NCBI RefSeq assembly: GCF_000445125.1
Contig: NZ_ATHL01000083.1
Span: 1 to 64,000, forward strand
Direction: 5' to 3'
DNA length: 64,000 nt
Source of the DNA: Novosphingobium lindaniclasticum LE124
Lineage (GTDB): Bacteria; Pseudomonadota; Alphaproteobacteria; Sphingomonadales; Sphingomonadaceae
Shown here in pieces: positions 39,376 through 48,174 of the stretch; position 1 is the stretch's first letter, and each line of letters begins with the position of its first letter. Below the pieces are notes generated by a model. That model made no database searches and had not been told where the DNA came from. It saw nothing but the letters and a program-made list of their open reading frames with translations. The translations under genes and the position numbers were made by a program.

Positions 39376-39590
39376 CCCTCTGTCACGGAAACCTGAGAGC
39401 TTCCCTCGACAAGCCCAAGGCAGGCAGGCCAAAGTTACACCGTCGGCGGCCTCATCCCGAAAGATGAGACACTTTCCAGAGTCTCGCTATCGACGCTGCG
39501 CGGTCCCTTTTGCCTGAGAGATTCCGGGGCGGTTGCTCCTTCGGCGCCTGCCGTTCCGCATGTGCGAATCGGCGGGTCTCTCCCGCGCTG
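39376..39590 (-). ncRNA. Tandem glycine riboswitch upstream of gcvT
   Basis: On the minus strand the leader shows two glycine aptamers in series. The first (about 39588-39497) has GCGCGGGAGAGA, GCCGAAGGAGCAA and GGAATCTCTCAGGCAAAAGG, then GACCGCGC closing the stem. A short linker leads to the second (about 39486-39376): GACTCTGGAAAG, GCCGACGGTGTAA, GAAGCTCTCAGG and GACAGAGGGGG. The second is less canonical in its core but keeps the landmark bases. Glycine riboswitches are ON switches for gcv operons: glycine binding lets the cleavage system be made. The start codon of gcvT follows ~40 bases later. Confidence 0.92.
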
Positions 39591-39628
39591 TCAGCGATGT
39601 TTTTTCACTTGGTTGAGCGCCGCGTGCA

Positions 39629-39634
39629 AGTCAA
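39629..39634 (-). promoter_or_regulatory. Possible -35 box of the gcv operon
   Basis: Minus-strand TTGACT lies ~40 bases upstream of the first aptamer, about where a promoter for the riboswitch leader is expected. The -10 region 16-18 bases downstream is not AT-rich, so only the -35 is visible. Confidence 0.35.
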
Positions 39635-39686
39635 CGCCATCATGCCGCGCTGCATCGTAATTTCCACGGGCCGGCGAGTGGCTTGC

Positions 39687-40379
39687 TCAGATGTGACGCT
39701 GGTGAAGGATCTCGCTCATGGAATCGTGCTCATGGACGAAGCGGCCTGACGTCCGACGCTCGCCAAGCGCCAGTATCACCTGGGCCAGCCGCACGGCGGC
39801 GATCGAGCGGAACCGGCGCAGTCTTGCGTGAAACACCAATATGTCCGCCAAGGGCGCAACCACCTGCCCGGCCCATTCCAGCGGCCGATCCTCGGCGCGC
39901 TTGCCGCGCAGCAGGCCCGGCCGCAGGACGTCGAGACGCGCGAAACCCAGTTGGCCCAGCGCGGTCTCCACCTCGCCCTTGGTGCGCGAGTAGAGGTTGC
40001 CGCTTTGGGGATCGGCACCCACGGAAGAGACCAGGATCATGCGGTCGATGCCCGCCATCCGCGCCGCCTCGGCGGTTTCCAGCACGAGATCGTGATCGAC
40101 GGATCGGAAGGCCTCGTCGCTCCCCGCCGCCTTGCGGGTGGTGCCGAGTGCGCAGACCAGCACGTCGGCATGGGCGGCCTCGATCAAGGCGGGCCATTCC
40201 GTCGTGGGTCCCACCAGTATGTCCAGCCTTGCGCCTTTCGGCAAGAGCACTTCGCGGCGGGCAACGCCGATGATGCGCACGTCACTGCGGCCGATGCTCT
40301 CCTCGATCACCGCCGAGCCGACCAGACCGCTGGCACCGACGAGGCAGATCCGTCGCCCCGCCGCAATCGCGTCAGACAT
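39687..40379 (-). CDS. NAD(P)-binding protein, atypical SDR
   Basis: A 230-residue Rossmann protein of the atypical short-chain dehydrogenase/NmrA-like group. The dinucleotide motif is CLVGASGLVGSAV near the N terminus, and MILVSSVGADPQSGNLYSRTKGEVETAL contains the SS..YxxxK-like active-site pattern. It resembles HTATIP2/TIP30-type oxidoreductases; the substrate is unknown. ATG 40379 overlaps the dGTPase stop by 8 bases, so it is coupled to that gene. The gcv riboswitch lies beyond its 3' end on the same strand. Confidence 0.82.
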   Translation of the reverse strand: MSDAIAAGRRICLVGASGLVGSAVIEESIGRSDVRIIGVARREVLLPKGARLDILVGPTTEWPALIEAAHADVLVCALGTTRKAAGSDEAFRSVDHDLVLETAEAARMAGIDRMILVSSVGADPQSGNLYSRTKGEVETALGQLGFARLDVLRPGLLRGKRAEDRPLEWAGQVVAPLADILVFHARLRRFRSIAAVRLAQVILALGERRTSGRFVHEHDSMSEILHQRHI

Positions 40380-41544
40380 TGCGCAGCCCTTCAGGGGTCC
40401 TGCCGTAGATCTGGGCATGGCAGGAGATCGCATAGCGGTCGGTCATGCCGGCGATGTAGTCGGCGATATGACGGCTGCGGGCCGGCTCATGGCGCGGCAA
40501 ACCGTCGATCCAGCTTTCCTCCATCAGCACCGGCTCCTGCGAGTAGGCCGAATAGAGTTCCGCCAGCAGCGCGCGCGCGCGCCGGGCAGTCTCAAGCTGT
40601 TCGGGGTGGTAATAGAGCTTCTCATACATGAAGCGCTTGAACTGACGCTCGCCCTCCTCGACTTCGGGCGAGAAGGCCACGAGTTGCCGCCCCGCGCTCC
40701 GCACCTGACCGACGCTCTCGATGCCGACCAGACGCTTCTTCGTCTCGTCCAGCACGTCGTTGACCATGAAGCCGATCTGGCTGCGGATCAGTTCGGACAA
40801 TTGCCGGTCACGCGGCGCATGCGGATAGCGACGCTCGACTTCGCTCCAGCGGGCTACGATGAAGGGGTGGGCCAGCAGTTCGTCGAGGTCGAGAAAGCCT
40901 GCGCGCAGGCCGTCGTCGATGTCGTGATTGTCATAGGCGATATCGTCCGACAAAGCCGCCACTTGCGCTTCGAGCGAGGCGTAAGTGCCCAGTTCCAGCC
41001 CGTAGGCCGCGTCGAGTTCGGCCAGCGCCCAGTTAGGGTCGGCAACCGGGCCGTTGTGCTTGGCCAGGCCTTCGAGCGTCTCCCACGTCAGGTTCAGCCC
41101 GTCATGCTCGCAATAGGGGCTTTCGATCCGCATCAGCGTGCGCAGGCAATTGGCGTTGTGGTCGAAACCGCCCGCCTTGTGGAGCGCGGCGTTCAGCGCT
41201 TCCTCACCGGCATGGCCGAAGGGCGGATGGCCGATATCGTGCGCCAGGGCGAGCGCCTCGGCCAGATCCTCGTCAAGGCCCAGAATGCGCGCAATCACGC
41301 GGGCGATCTGCGCCACTTCCAGGCTATGCGTCAGGCGCACGCGGTAGTGGTCGCCGTCAGGGGCGATGAAGACCTGGGTCTTGTAGCGCAGGCGGCGGAA
41401 GGAGATCGAATGCACGATCCGGTCGCGGTCACGCTGGTAGGGACTGCGCTGACCGCGCGGCAGACCGGTGTCCATCGGGAACTCGCGGCCGCGGGAACGG
41501 GCCGGATCGGAAGCGTAAGGAGCCAGGGTAGGTGCAGGGGTCAA
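40372..41544 (-). CDS. dgt: dGTPase-like HD-domain triphosphohydrolase
   Basis: A 390-residue HD protein of the Dgt-like family, which hydrolyses dNTPs to nucleosides and triphosphate. YQRDRDRIVHSISFRRLRYKTQVF is diagnostic, and the metal site includes H73 in RLTHSLEVAQIAR, H102-D103 in LAHDIGHPPFGHAG and the later D in DDIAYDNHDIDD. The family controls dNTP pools. The start is probably TTG 41544 (LTPAPTLAPYASDPARSRGREF fits the family N terminus); ATG 41475 would lose it. Confidence 0.9.
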   Translation of the reverse strand: MTPAPTLAPYASDPARSRGREFPMDTGLPRGQRSPYQRDRDRIVHSISFRRLRYKTQVFIAPDGDHYRVRLTHSLEVAQIARVIARILGLDEDLAEALALAHDIGHPPFGHAGEEALNAALHKAGGFDHNANCLRTLMRIESPYCEHDGLNLTWETLEGLAKHNGPVADPNWALAELDAAYGLELGTYASLEAQVAALSDDIAYDNHDIDDGLRAGFLDLDELLAHPFIVARWSEVERRYPHAPRDRQLSELIRSQIGFMVNDVLDETKKRLVGIESVGQVRSAGRQLVAFSPEVEEGERQFKRFMYEKLYYHPEQLETARRARALLAELYSAYSQEPVLMEESWIDGLPRHEPARSRHIADYIAGMTDRYAISCHAQIYGRTPEGLRNV

Positions 41545-41586
41545 GCTGGTGTCTTTCCCGAAAGCAGGCTTGCTCTCGGCGCCCTA

Positions 41587-41904
41587 CTAGCGAGCAAGGC
41601 CCGTCTTGCACAAGGCCGCCGAAGATGCGGCGACGAGAACGACCTCGCTGTCGTTCACGGACTTCACCGCCCTCACCCAGGCGCCGAGCGTCTTCTTGTC
41701 GCCTTCGAGGTTCTGCAGCTTGATCAGTTGCAGCAGGCCGAGCCGCTTGACCAGCCGCTTCGACATGCAGGTGGCGACCCGATCCGACATGCCCGCGCCT
41801 ATGAGGGCGGTGCGCACGCGCCAGCCGGCATAGAGGTGAACGCCCAGGGCCAGCGCCGCCAAAAGGGCGATGAACAGCAGGATTCGCTTGATGGTTCGCA
41901 GCAT
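41587..41904 (-). CDS. Small exported or membrane-anchored hypothetical protein
   Basis: A 105-residue protein with an N-terminal basic start and one hydrophobic helix (MLRTIKRILLFIALLAALALGVHLY), followed by a soluble part with two cysteines (ATCMSKRLVKRLGLLQLIKLQNL, AALCKTGL). No family recognised. It lies between pntB and the dGTPase gene on the same strand, 25 bases from the pntB stop. Confidence 0.65.
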   Translation of the reverse strand: MLRTIKRILLFIALLAALALGVHLYAGWRVRTALIGAGMSDRVATCMSKRLVKRLGLLQLIKLQNLEGDKKTLGAWVRAVKSVNDSEVVLVAASSAALCKTGLAR

Positions 41905-41929
41905 TGCGGGGGCCTATAGAGCCCTCCGA

Positions 41930-43342
41930 TCAGTCCGCCAGCGCTTTGACGATATCCTCGACCATCTTCTTCGCGTCGGCAAGGAGCATCATGGTCTGGT
42001 CCATGTAGAACACATCGTTGTCGACCCCGGCATAGCCCTGCCCGCCCATCGAGCGCTTGATGAAGAAGATGGTCTTGGCCTTCTCCACGTCGAACACGGG
42101 CATGCCGTAAATCGGGGAACTCCTGTCGGTCTTGGCGGCCGGGTTGACCACGTCGTTGGCGCCGATGATGAAGGCGACATCGCACTGGGCGAACTCGCCG
42201 TTGATATCCTCGAGTTCGAAGACCTCGTCGTAGGGGACGCTGGCTTCGGCCAGAAGGACGTTCATGTGCCCCGGCATGCGTCCCGCGACGGGGTGGATGG
42301 CGTATTTCACGCCGACGCCGTGCGCCTTGAGCTGGTCCGCCATCTCGCGAACGATGTGCTGGGCCTGCGCCACAGCCATGCCGTAGCCGGGGATGATGAT
42401 GACGTTCTCCGCCTCTTTCATCAGGAACGCCGCATCTTCCGCCGAGCCGCGCTTCCAGGGCCGATCCGTCGCGGCAGCCGCGCCCCCGGCGCCGGCCTCG
42501 GCGCCGAAGCCACCGGCGATCACCGAAATGAAGCTGCGGTTCATCGCCTTGCACATGATGTAGCTGAGGATCGCACCCGAGGAACCGACCAGAGCGCCGG
42601 TGATGATCATCGCCGTGTTGTGCAGGGTGAAGCCCATCGCCGCTGCCGCCCATCCCGAATAGGAGTTCAGCATCGAGACGACGACCGGCATGTCCGCCCC
42701 GCCGATCGGAATGATCAGCAGGAAACCGATGGCAAAGCTGAGCAGCACGATCGCCCAGAACAGCGTCGGCGTATTCCAGTGGAACAGGCTGACGAGGACC
42801 ACGATGGCAAGCAGCGCGCCGAGATTGATGACGTGCCGCGCCGGCAGCAGGATCGGTGCGCCGCTCATGTTGCCGTTGAGCTTGGCGAAGGCGATCACCG
42901 AACCGGAGAACGTCACTGCGCCGATCGCCACGCCCAGCCCCATCTCGATCCGGCTGCCCTTGAGGATGTCGAGCCCGCCCGGTTCGAGAATACCGAACGC
43001 CGCCGGGTTGTAGTAGGCGGCGATGCCGACCAGCACCGCCGCAAGTCCGACCAGCGAGTGGAAGGCCGCGACAAGCTGTGGCATCGCCGTCATCGGGATG
43101 CGCCGGGCGATCGCGAAGCCGATTCCTCCCCCGATCGCGATGGCGACGAGGATTTCGGGCAGGCTGGCGATCTCATGCGTCACCAGTGTCGTCGCGACCG
43201 CGATGGCCATGCCGATCATGCCATAGCGGTTGCCCGTCCGGCTGGTGGCCGGCGAAGACAGGCCGCGCAGGGCGAGGATGAAGCAGATCCCGGCGATCAG
43301 ATAAGCTGCAGCGACCCATGGGTTGACGACATGAGCCTCCAT
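41930..43342 (-). CDS. pntB: NAD(P) transhydrogenase subunit beta
   Basis: A 470-residue beta subunit: about eight or nine transmembrane helices, then the NADP(H)-binding domain III (VIIIPGYGMAVAQAQHIVREMADQL, HPVAGRMPGHMNVLLAEA, IIGANDVVNPAAKTD, SMGGQGYAGVDNDVFY). The proton-translocating enzyme makes NADPH from NADH. Its ATG overlaps the stop of the alpha-2 gene by one base. Confidence 0.96.
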   Translation of the reverse strand: MEAHVVNPWVAAAYLIAGICFILALRGLSSPATSRTGNRYGMIGMAIAVATTLVTHEIASLPEILVAIAIGGGIGFAIARRIPMTAMPQLVAAFHSLVGLAAVLVGIAAYYNPAAFGILEPGGLDILKGSRIEMGLGVAIGAVTFSGSVIAFAKLNGNMSGAPILLPARHVINLGALLAIVVLVSLFHWNTPTLFWAIVLLSFAIGFLLIIPIGGADMPVVVSMLNSYSGWAAAAMGFTLHNTAMIITGALVGSSGAILSYIMCKAMNRSFISVIAGGFGAEAGAGGAAAATDRPWKRGSAEDAAFLMKEAENVIIIPGYGMAVAQAQHIVREMADQLKAHGVGVKYAIHPVAGRMPGHMNVLLAEASVPYDEVFELEDINGEFAQCDVAFIIGANDVVNPAAKTDRSSPIYGMPVFDVEKAKTIFFIKRSMGGQGYAGVDNDVFYMDQTMMLLADAKKMVEDIVKALAD

Positions 43343-43650
43343 CAGCGCTTAACCCCGGCTTTCGGCGCGGCCTTGTCCTTCTTCCGGTACATCGCCAGCA
43401 TTCGCGCGGTGACGGCAAAGCCGCCGAAGACATTGACGCTCGCCAGCACCACCGCGCCCAGCCCCAGCCACTTGGCCAGGGGAGAGCCCTGCGCCGCGGC
43501 GGCCACCAGAGCGCCGACGACGATCACGGAGGAGATTGCGTTGGTCACCGCCATGAGCGGCGTATGCAGTGCCGGCGTCACCGACCAGACGACGTAATAT
43601 CCCACGAAACAGGCCAGCACGAAGATCGAGAGGATCGAGATGAAGTCCAT
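43342..43650 (-). CDS. pntAB: NAD(P) transhydrogenase subunit alpha, membrane part (alpha-2)
   Basis: A 102-residue membrane protein with three hydrophobic helices (FISILSIFVLACFVGYYVVW, HTPLMAVTNAISSVIVVGALVAAA, LGLGAVVLASVNVFGGFAVTARML). In E. coli this region is fused to PntA; here it is a separate gene, the usual split in alphaproteobacteria. It sits between pntA and pntB in the order needed for a three-part enzyme. Confidence 0.93.
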   Translation of the reverse strand: MDFISILSIFVLACFVGYYVVWSVTPALHTPLMAVTNAISSVIVVGALVAAAAQGSPLAKWLGLGAVVLASVNVFGGFAVTARMLAMYRKKDKAAPKAGVKR

Positions 43651-43680
43651 GGCGTCTTCTTCCTCTTCTTGAGCGCCGTT

Positions 43681-44850
43681 TCAGCCGAGCAGCTGCGCGT
43701 GAATCACTTTGCCGCCCTGGGTCAGGCGGATTGCGTTTCCGATCTCCTCGTCGAGAACGGGTTTGCCCTGATCCTTGTCCCAGAATGCCGATACGAAGTT
43801 GAACAGGTTGCGCGCAAACAGGGCGGACGCCTCGGCGGGAAGATGTGCAGGCGTGTTGGCGTAGCCGAGGATTTTCACGCCATGGCGCTCCACGACCTGG
43901 TCGGGCACGCAGCCTTCGACATTGCCTCCTTGCGGAGCGGCAAGATCGAAGATCACGCTGCCGGGCTTCATGTCTGCAATCTGCGCGTCCGAGATCAAAC
44001 GCGGCGCCGGTCGGCCAGGTATGAGCGCGGTGGTTATGACGATGTCCTGCTTCGCCAGATGCGCGGACACAAGTTCGGCCTGCGCCTGCCGGTAGTCGTC
44101 GCTGATTTCACCGGCATAGCCGCCGGAACCCTCGCCTTCGATGCCTTGGGCCGTGTCGACGAAGATCGGCTTGGCTCCAAGCGAAAGGATCTGCTCGCGC
44201 GTTGCCGAGCGAACGTCGGTGGCGGAAACCTGCGCACCCAGCCGGCGCGCCGTGGCGATGGCCTGAAGCCCCGCCACGCCTACACCCATCACGAAAGCCT
44301 TGGCCGCGCTGACCGTACCGGCCGCCGTCATCATCATCGGAAAAGCCCGGCCATAGAGGTTCGCCGCCACCAGCACGGCCTTGTAGCCGGCGAGGTTGGA
44401 CTGCGAGGACAGGATATCCATGGACTGGGCACGGGTGATCCGCGGCATCAGTTCCATGGCCAGGGCTTCCAGCCCGGCCGCAGCATAAGCACTGACGCGA
44501 TCTCGCCGGCCGAACGGATCGAGCGCCGCGACGACCCAGGCCCCCGGTGCGACGCCGCCGAGCCGTTCGGGTTCAGGTCCCTGCACCCCAAGGACGATGT
44601 TCGCTCCGGAAACGACCTGCTCCGCCTGACCGACCTCGGCACCGGCGGCGAGATACTCCCCGTCGCTGATGGCCGCGCCCAGCCCCGCACCCGTTTCGAC
44701 GGCGAGGCTCGCTCCGAGGGCGATCAGTTTCCTGACCGTCTCGGGCGTGGCGGAAACCCGCGTTTCACCGGTAGCCCGCTCCCGAAGGACGGCAATCCGG
44801 CTGGTTGGCCCGGTAGGTGGCCGCGCAGCTGGCCCAGTGGCTGGCTCCAC
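43681..44850 (-). CDS. pntAA: NAD(P) transhydrogenase subunit alpha, NAD-binding part (alpha-1)
   Basis: A 389-residue domain I subunit that binds NAD(H). Landmarks are IAVLRERATGETRVSATPETVRKLIALGA, QSNLAGYKAVL, the Rossmann-type VMGVGVAGLQAIATARRLGAQV and the flexible loop region GSGGYAGEISDDYRQAQ. The N terminus carries ~17 extra residues (GTG 44850, Pro/Ala/Thr-rich) with no clear ribosome site, so the true start may be further in. It begins three bases after the oxidase subunit IV gene. Confidence 0.93.
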   Translation of the reverse strand: MEPATGPAARPPTGPTSRIAVLRERATGETRVSATPETVRKLIALGASLAVETGAGLGAAISDGEYLAAGAEVGQAEQVVSGANIVLGVQGPEPERLGGVAPGAWVVAALDPFGRRDRVSAYAAAGLEALAMELMPRITRAQSMDILSSQSNLAGYKAVLVAANLYGRAFPMMMTAAGTVSAAKAFVMGVGVAGLQAIATARRLGAQVSATDVRSATREQILSLGAKPIFVDTAQGIEGEGSGGYAGEISDDYRQAQAELVSAHLAKQDIVITTALIPGRPAPRLISDAQIADMKPGSVIFDLAAPQGGNVEGCVPDQVVERHGVKILGYANTPAHLPAEASALFARNLFNFVSAFWDKDQGKPVLDEEIGNAIRLTQGGKVIHAQLLG

Positions 44851-44853
44851 AGG

Positions 44854-44979
44854 CTATTGCGCAATCAGCGCGACGACGAACGCGACTATGAGAATGACGA
44901 TGCCGGTGCTCCAGGCGGTCACCTTGACGAAGCCATTATAGGTTTCGGTAGCGGCCTTGATGTCCTTGCCTGCAGCCAT
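44854..44979 (-). CDS. aa3-type cytochrome c oxidase subunit IV
   Basis: A 41-residue one-helix protein: MAAGKDIKAATETYNGFVKVTAWSTG then a hydrophobic segment (IVILIVAFVVALIAQ). This matches the alphaproteobacterial COX4_pro_2 family, first seen as the tiny fourth subunit of the Paracoccus aa3 oxidase. AGAGGA precedes ATG 44979. In sphingomonads this gene is often found, as here, at the head of the transhydrogenase genes and away from the other oxidase subunits. Confidence 0.85.
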   Translation of the reverse strand: MAAGKDIKAATETYNGFVKVTAWSTGIVILIVAFVVALIAQ

Positions 44980-45252
44980 GAACCGGGATCCTCTGTCATT
45001 ATTGCCTTTTGATACGCGATATTTAGCGTTGACGGCGCTTGCGCTCAAGTGCGAAGCGGCAATCTCTTCGTGCGGCGCATCTATCCGTCAAGTCGGGCAT
45101 TTTCGAAAGCCGCCACGACGGACTTTCCCGCAACATGGGTTATCGACGAACCGACCGGAGCCTTAATTTCGTCTTTACCGATTTCTTCTAGATCCCGGAC
45201 TGCGACAAAGGCCGGACTACCACAAAGGGGAGCGACCCAGGCGGGCATTATC

Positions 45253-46677
45253 ATGGCGGATCAGGAACAACGCCTTCTCATGCTCATCGACGATGAGCCC
45301 GCGCAGAGCCGCCTGATCTCCGCACTCGCTGCGCGGGAGGGGTGGCGCACGGTCATCGCCCGCGATTCCGAAACCGCCATCGCCACCCTCGGCACCCGCC
45401 AGGGCATGCAGCTATCCGCCATCATCCTCGACCAGTGGGTCCCCGGCGACGATGCGGGCGCGCTTATTGCCGAACTGAAATCGCGCCGCCCGGCCCTGCC
45501 GATCCTGATGCTCACCACCAGCACGTCGCCGCTGCTGGCGGTCGAGGCGATGCGGGCCGGCGCGACCGATTACCTCGTCAAGCCAGTCGCTCCGGATCGG
45601 TTGATGCACGCTTTGCGCTCGGCCACCACACGGGAAGCGCCGCGCGACGAACTCGCGCCCCTGACGGAGAAAATGCCGTCGAACCCCGACTTCGAATCGA
45701 TGATCGGGGCCGCACCGAATTTCCGCAAGGCGCTTGCCGTCGCCGCCAAGGCCGCACGCGGTCACGGCCCCGTGCTGATCGAGGGCGATACCGGCACGGG
45801 CAAGGAAATGCTGATCCGGGCAATGCACGCCGCCAGCCCCCGCGCGAAGTCGCCGCTGCGGATCGTCAACATCGGCGGCCTTCCTGCCAACTCCATCGAA
45901 TCGGCGCTGTTCGGCCATGAAAAAGGCGCCTTCCCCGGTGCCTTCGATCGGCAGGTCGGCGCTCTGCAACACTGCGACGGCGCCACGCTGGCTCTGGACG
46001 AAGTGGACCGGCTCCCGCTTTCCGTACAAGAGCGCCTGCTCGAATCGATCCGCAAGAGCGATGTTCGCCCCATCGGTGCCCGTCACTCGTTCCGCATCGA
46101 TGCCAGGCTGATCGCCGCCAGCAACCTGCCGCTTCAGGATCTGGTCTCCGAAGGCCACTTCCTGCCCGAACTGCTGGAGGCGCTTTCCCCGACGAAGGTC
46201 AGCCTGCCGCCCCTGCGCGAACGCACCGGCGATATACCCGCCCTCGCCCGCTTCTTCCTGGCCCGGATTGGAGAGCAGCCCGGCCTGAGAGAACTGGGCA
46301 TTACCGACGGCGCCTTGTCGCTGCTGGCCGCCTACGACTGGCCCGGCAACGTTCGCCAGCTCCAGGCCGTCCTGTTCAGAGCCGCCGTGTTCTGCGACGG
46401 TGACGCGCTCACTTCCGAAGATTTCCCCCAGCTCCTCAACATCCTGGGCTCGGGTCCGGCGACGGGGGCCGGCAATCCCGTGCAGGAAAGCGCGGGCGTC
46501 ATGCTCTATACGGCCGACGGCAACTTGCGCCCGCTCGACGAGATCGAAGCCGATGTGATCCGCCTTGCGATCGGCCTCTATCGCGGGCGCATGACCGAAG
46601 TTGCGCGGCGATTGGGCATCGGCCGATCGACGCTCTATCGCAAGCTGGGCGAACTCGGCATCGACAACGCCGCTTGA
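45253..46677 (+). CDS. NtrC-type response regulator with altered GAFTGA loop
   Basis: A 474-residue regulator: receiver domain (acidic D13/D14, phosphoacceptor D60 in IILDQWVPG, K110), AAA+ domain (Walker A GDTGTGKE 178-185, Walker B ALDE 247-250) and a C-terminal Fis-type HTH (ADVIRLAIGLYRGRMTEVARRLGIGRSTLYRKLGELGI). The sigma-54-contacting loop reads GAFPGA (225-230) where GAFTGA is expected, and the Walker B neighbourhood is also unusual. The Thr of GAFTGA is needed for sigma-54 activation in studied proteins, so this one may not act on sigma-54. No histidine kinase gene is adjacent. ATG 45253 gives a receiver domain of normal length. Confidence 0.88.
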   Translation: MADQEQRLLMLIDDEPAQSRLISALAAREGWRTVIARDSETAIATLGTRQGMQLSAIILDQWVPGDDAGALIAELKSRRPALPILMLTTSTSPLLAVEAMRAGATDYLVKPVAPDRLMHALRSATTREAPRDELAPLTEKMPSNPDFESMIGAAPNFRKALAVAAKAARGHGPVLIEGDTGTGKEMLIRAMHAASPRAKSPLRIVNIGGLPANSIESALFGHEKGAFPGAFDRQVGALQHCDGATLALDEVDRLPLSVQERLLESIRKSDVRPIGARHSFRIDARLIAASNLPLQDLVSEGHFLPELLEALSPTKVSLPPLRERTGDIPALARFFLARIGEQPGLRELGITDGALSLLAAYDWPGNVRQLQAVLFRAAVFCDGDALTSEDFPQLLNILGSGPATGAGNPVQESAGVMLYTADGNLRPLDEIEADVIRLAIGLYRGRMTEVARRLGIGRSTLYRKLGELGIDNAA

Positions 46678-46725
46678 GCAAGAAGCCGGCGCAACTTCTC
46701 GCACGGCTTCTTGCGTAGCCGATGG

Positions 46726-47094
46726 TTACAGGTTCTCGAAGTAGACCTGCGGAACGCGGTACCCGCGCTTGCTCATGTACTTTACGTACTTGCCGCGTTC
46801 CTGGTGAAGCTCCGAGCCGTATTCCTCCCAGGCATCCCGGCGATCCTCGATGTCGGAAGCGTGGCGCAAATCGCTGGCGAGTTCCTTGCGGCTCTCGTTC
46901 ACGTTGATGCGGTAGTCGTACCACTTGCTGTTCTGAACGCCGCCGATGGGGCTCCGGATGATCAGGGATTCTTCTTGCTGCGCCAGCTTCTGCTCGTACA
47001 TCATCGGCTGCACGGCCATGGCAACGGCCGGAAGCGCCAGTGCCGGAATGGCGAGAGCGACAAGAGCGGTGCGGGGCTTGTTGGTCTGCTTCAT
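46726..47094 (-). CDS. Secreted hypothetical protein
   Basis: A 122-residue protein with a signal peptide (MKQTNKPRTALVALAIPALALPAVAMA, cleavage after VAMA is plausible) and a charged mature part rich in Arg, Glu and Tyr (YDYRINVNESRKELASDLRHASDIEDRRDAWEEYGSELHQERGKYVKYMSKRGYRVPQVYFENL). No family recognised. AAAGGGA precedes ATG 47094 by 8 bases. Probably periplasmic; function unknown. Confidence 0.7.
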   Translation of the reverse strand: MKQTNKPRTALVALAIPALALPAVAMAVQPMMYEQKLAQQEESLIIRSPIGGVQNSKWYDYRINVNESRKELASDLRHASDIEDRRDAWEEYGSELHQERGKYVKYMSKRGYRVPQVYFENL

Positions 47095-47415
47095 GGGAGA
47101 GTTCCCTTTCGCTTGACGGCGCGGGCCCGATTGCCTGCGCTTGGGACTGCAACGGACGTTTCCGCCGTTTTGCCTCACCGTGTGAGACGAAATGGGCTTC
47201 CGTCGGGACGCGAAGGTTGCTGCGCTCACTCGGTCACATATCGAGCTGCGGCCGTTCATCGCAGAGCAACCCGCCATTCATCGACGATCCAGATTTGTCG
47301 CGAGAACGGAGCCGGATGGCTGCCGATCCGCGCGGACGTACTTGCAAGGAAGTCACCGTTTCGGAGAAGAACCGCAGACGGATCCTCGCGTTTAGACCTC
47401 AGCGAGGAGATGAAG
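47095..47415. other. 321-bp gap between divergent genes
   Basis: No credible gene: several short frames are open on both strands but lack ribosome sites and conserved content. A small hairpin CTCAC-cgt-GTGAG lies at 47171-47183. The gap should contain the promoters for the secreted protein and for the SDR gene. Confidence 0.55.
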
Positions 47416-48162
47416 ATGATGGATTTCAAGGACAAGGCCGGCATCGTGACAGGGGCTGCGTCCGGCATCGGGGCTGCGATTGCGCGGGAACTGGTGGCCC
47501 AGGGCGGCCGCGTGGTCATTGCCGACTTCGACGAAGAAGCCGCCCGCGCGCTGTCCAACGAGCTTGGGGCGGAGCATACGGCCGTGTTCCGGCTGGACGT
47601 CTCCGACCCGGTCGCCAACGAAGCCCTCGTGGCCTTCGCGCTGGGCACGTTCGACCGGTTGGACTTCGCAGTGAACAATGCCGGCATCGGCGCACCTTCG
47701 ATGAAGTTGGCGGACATACCGCTGGACTCCTGGTCGCGCGTGATCGACGTCGATCTCAACAGCGTCTTCTATGCGATGAAGTACCAGATCCCGGCCATGG
47801 TCGAACGCGGCGGCGGTGCCATCGTCAACATGGCCTCGATCCTGGGCGCGGTCGGCTGGGCAGGCTCGGCGGCCTATGTCACGTCCAAGCATGCGCTGCT
47901 GGGCATGACCAAGGTGGCGGCGCTGGACTATGCCGACGCGGGACTGCGCATCAATGCGGTCGGCCCCGGCTTCGTCTCCACGCCGGCACTGGAAAAGACC
48001 ATGACCTCGAGCGAGATCGCAAGTCTGGCCGGCAAGCATGCCCTCAATCGCCTGGCACGGCCGGAGGAGATCGCCATGGTCACCAGTTTCCTGCTTTCCG
48101 AGCGCGCCTCCTTCGTGACAGGCACCTATTACCCGGTAGACGGCGGCTATCTGGCAATCTGA
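47416..48162 (+). CDS. Classical SDR-family oxidoreductase
   Basis: A 248-residue short-chain dehydrogenase. The cofactor motif is GIVTGAASGIGAAIA near the N terminus, NNAG is present, and the catalytic set is S in NMASILGAVG plus YVTSK (YxxxK). The C terminus PVDGGYLAI is typical. An Asp after the second strand (VVIADFDEE) suggests NAD rather than NADP. The substrate is unknown. Three ATGs are close together; 47416 has GAGGAG six bases upstream and was chosen over 47410 and 47419. Confidence 0.88.
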   Translation: MMDFKDKAGIVTGAASGIGAAIARELVAQGGRVVIADFDEEAARALSNELGAEHTAVFRLDVSDPVANEALVAFALGTFDRLDFAVNNAGIGAPSMKLADIPLDSWSRVIDVDLNSVFYAMKYQIPAMVERGGGAIVNMASILGAVGWAGSAAYVTSKHALLGMTKVAALDYADAGLRINAVGPGFVSTPALEKTMTSSEIASLAGKHALNRLARPEEIAMVTSFLLSERASFVTGTYYPVDGGYLAI

Positions 48163-48174
48163 CTTCGCGAAAGA

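Noticed and set aside
45163..45177. CtrA-like site TTAA-N7-TTTA upstream of the response regulator
   Set aside because: One mismatch in a short pattern, a single copy and no cell-cycle link for the gene; too weak to list as a feature.
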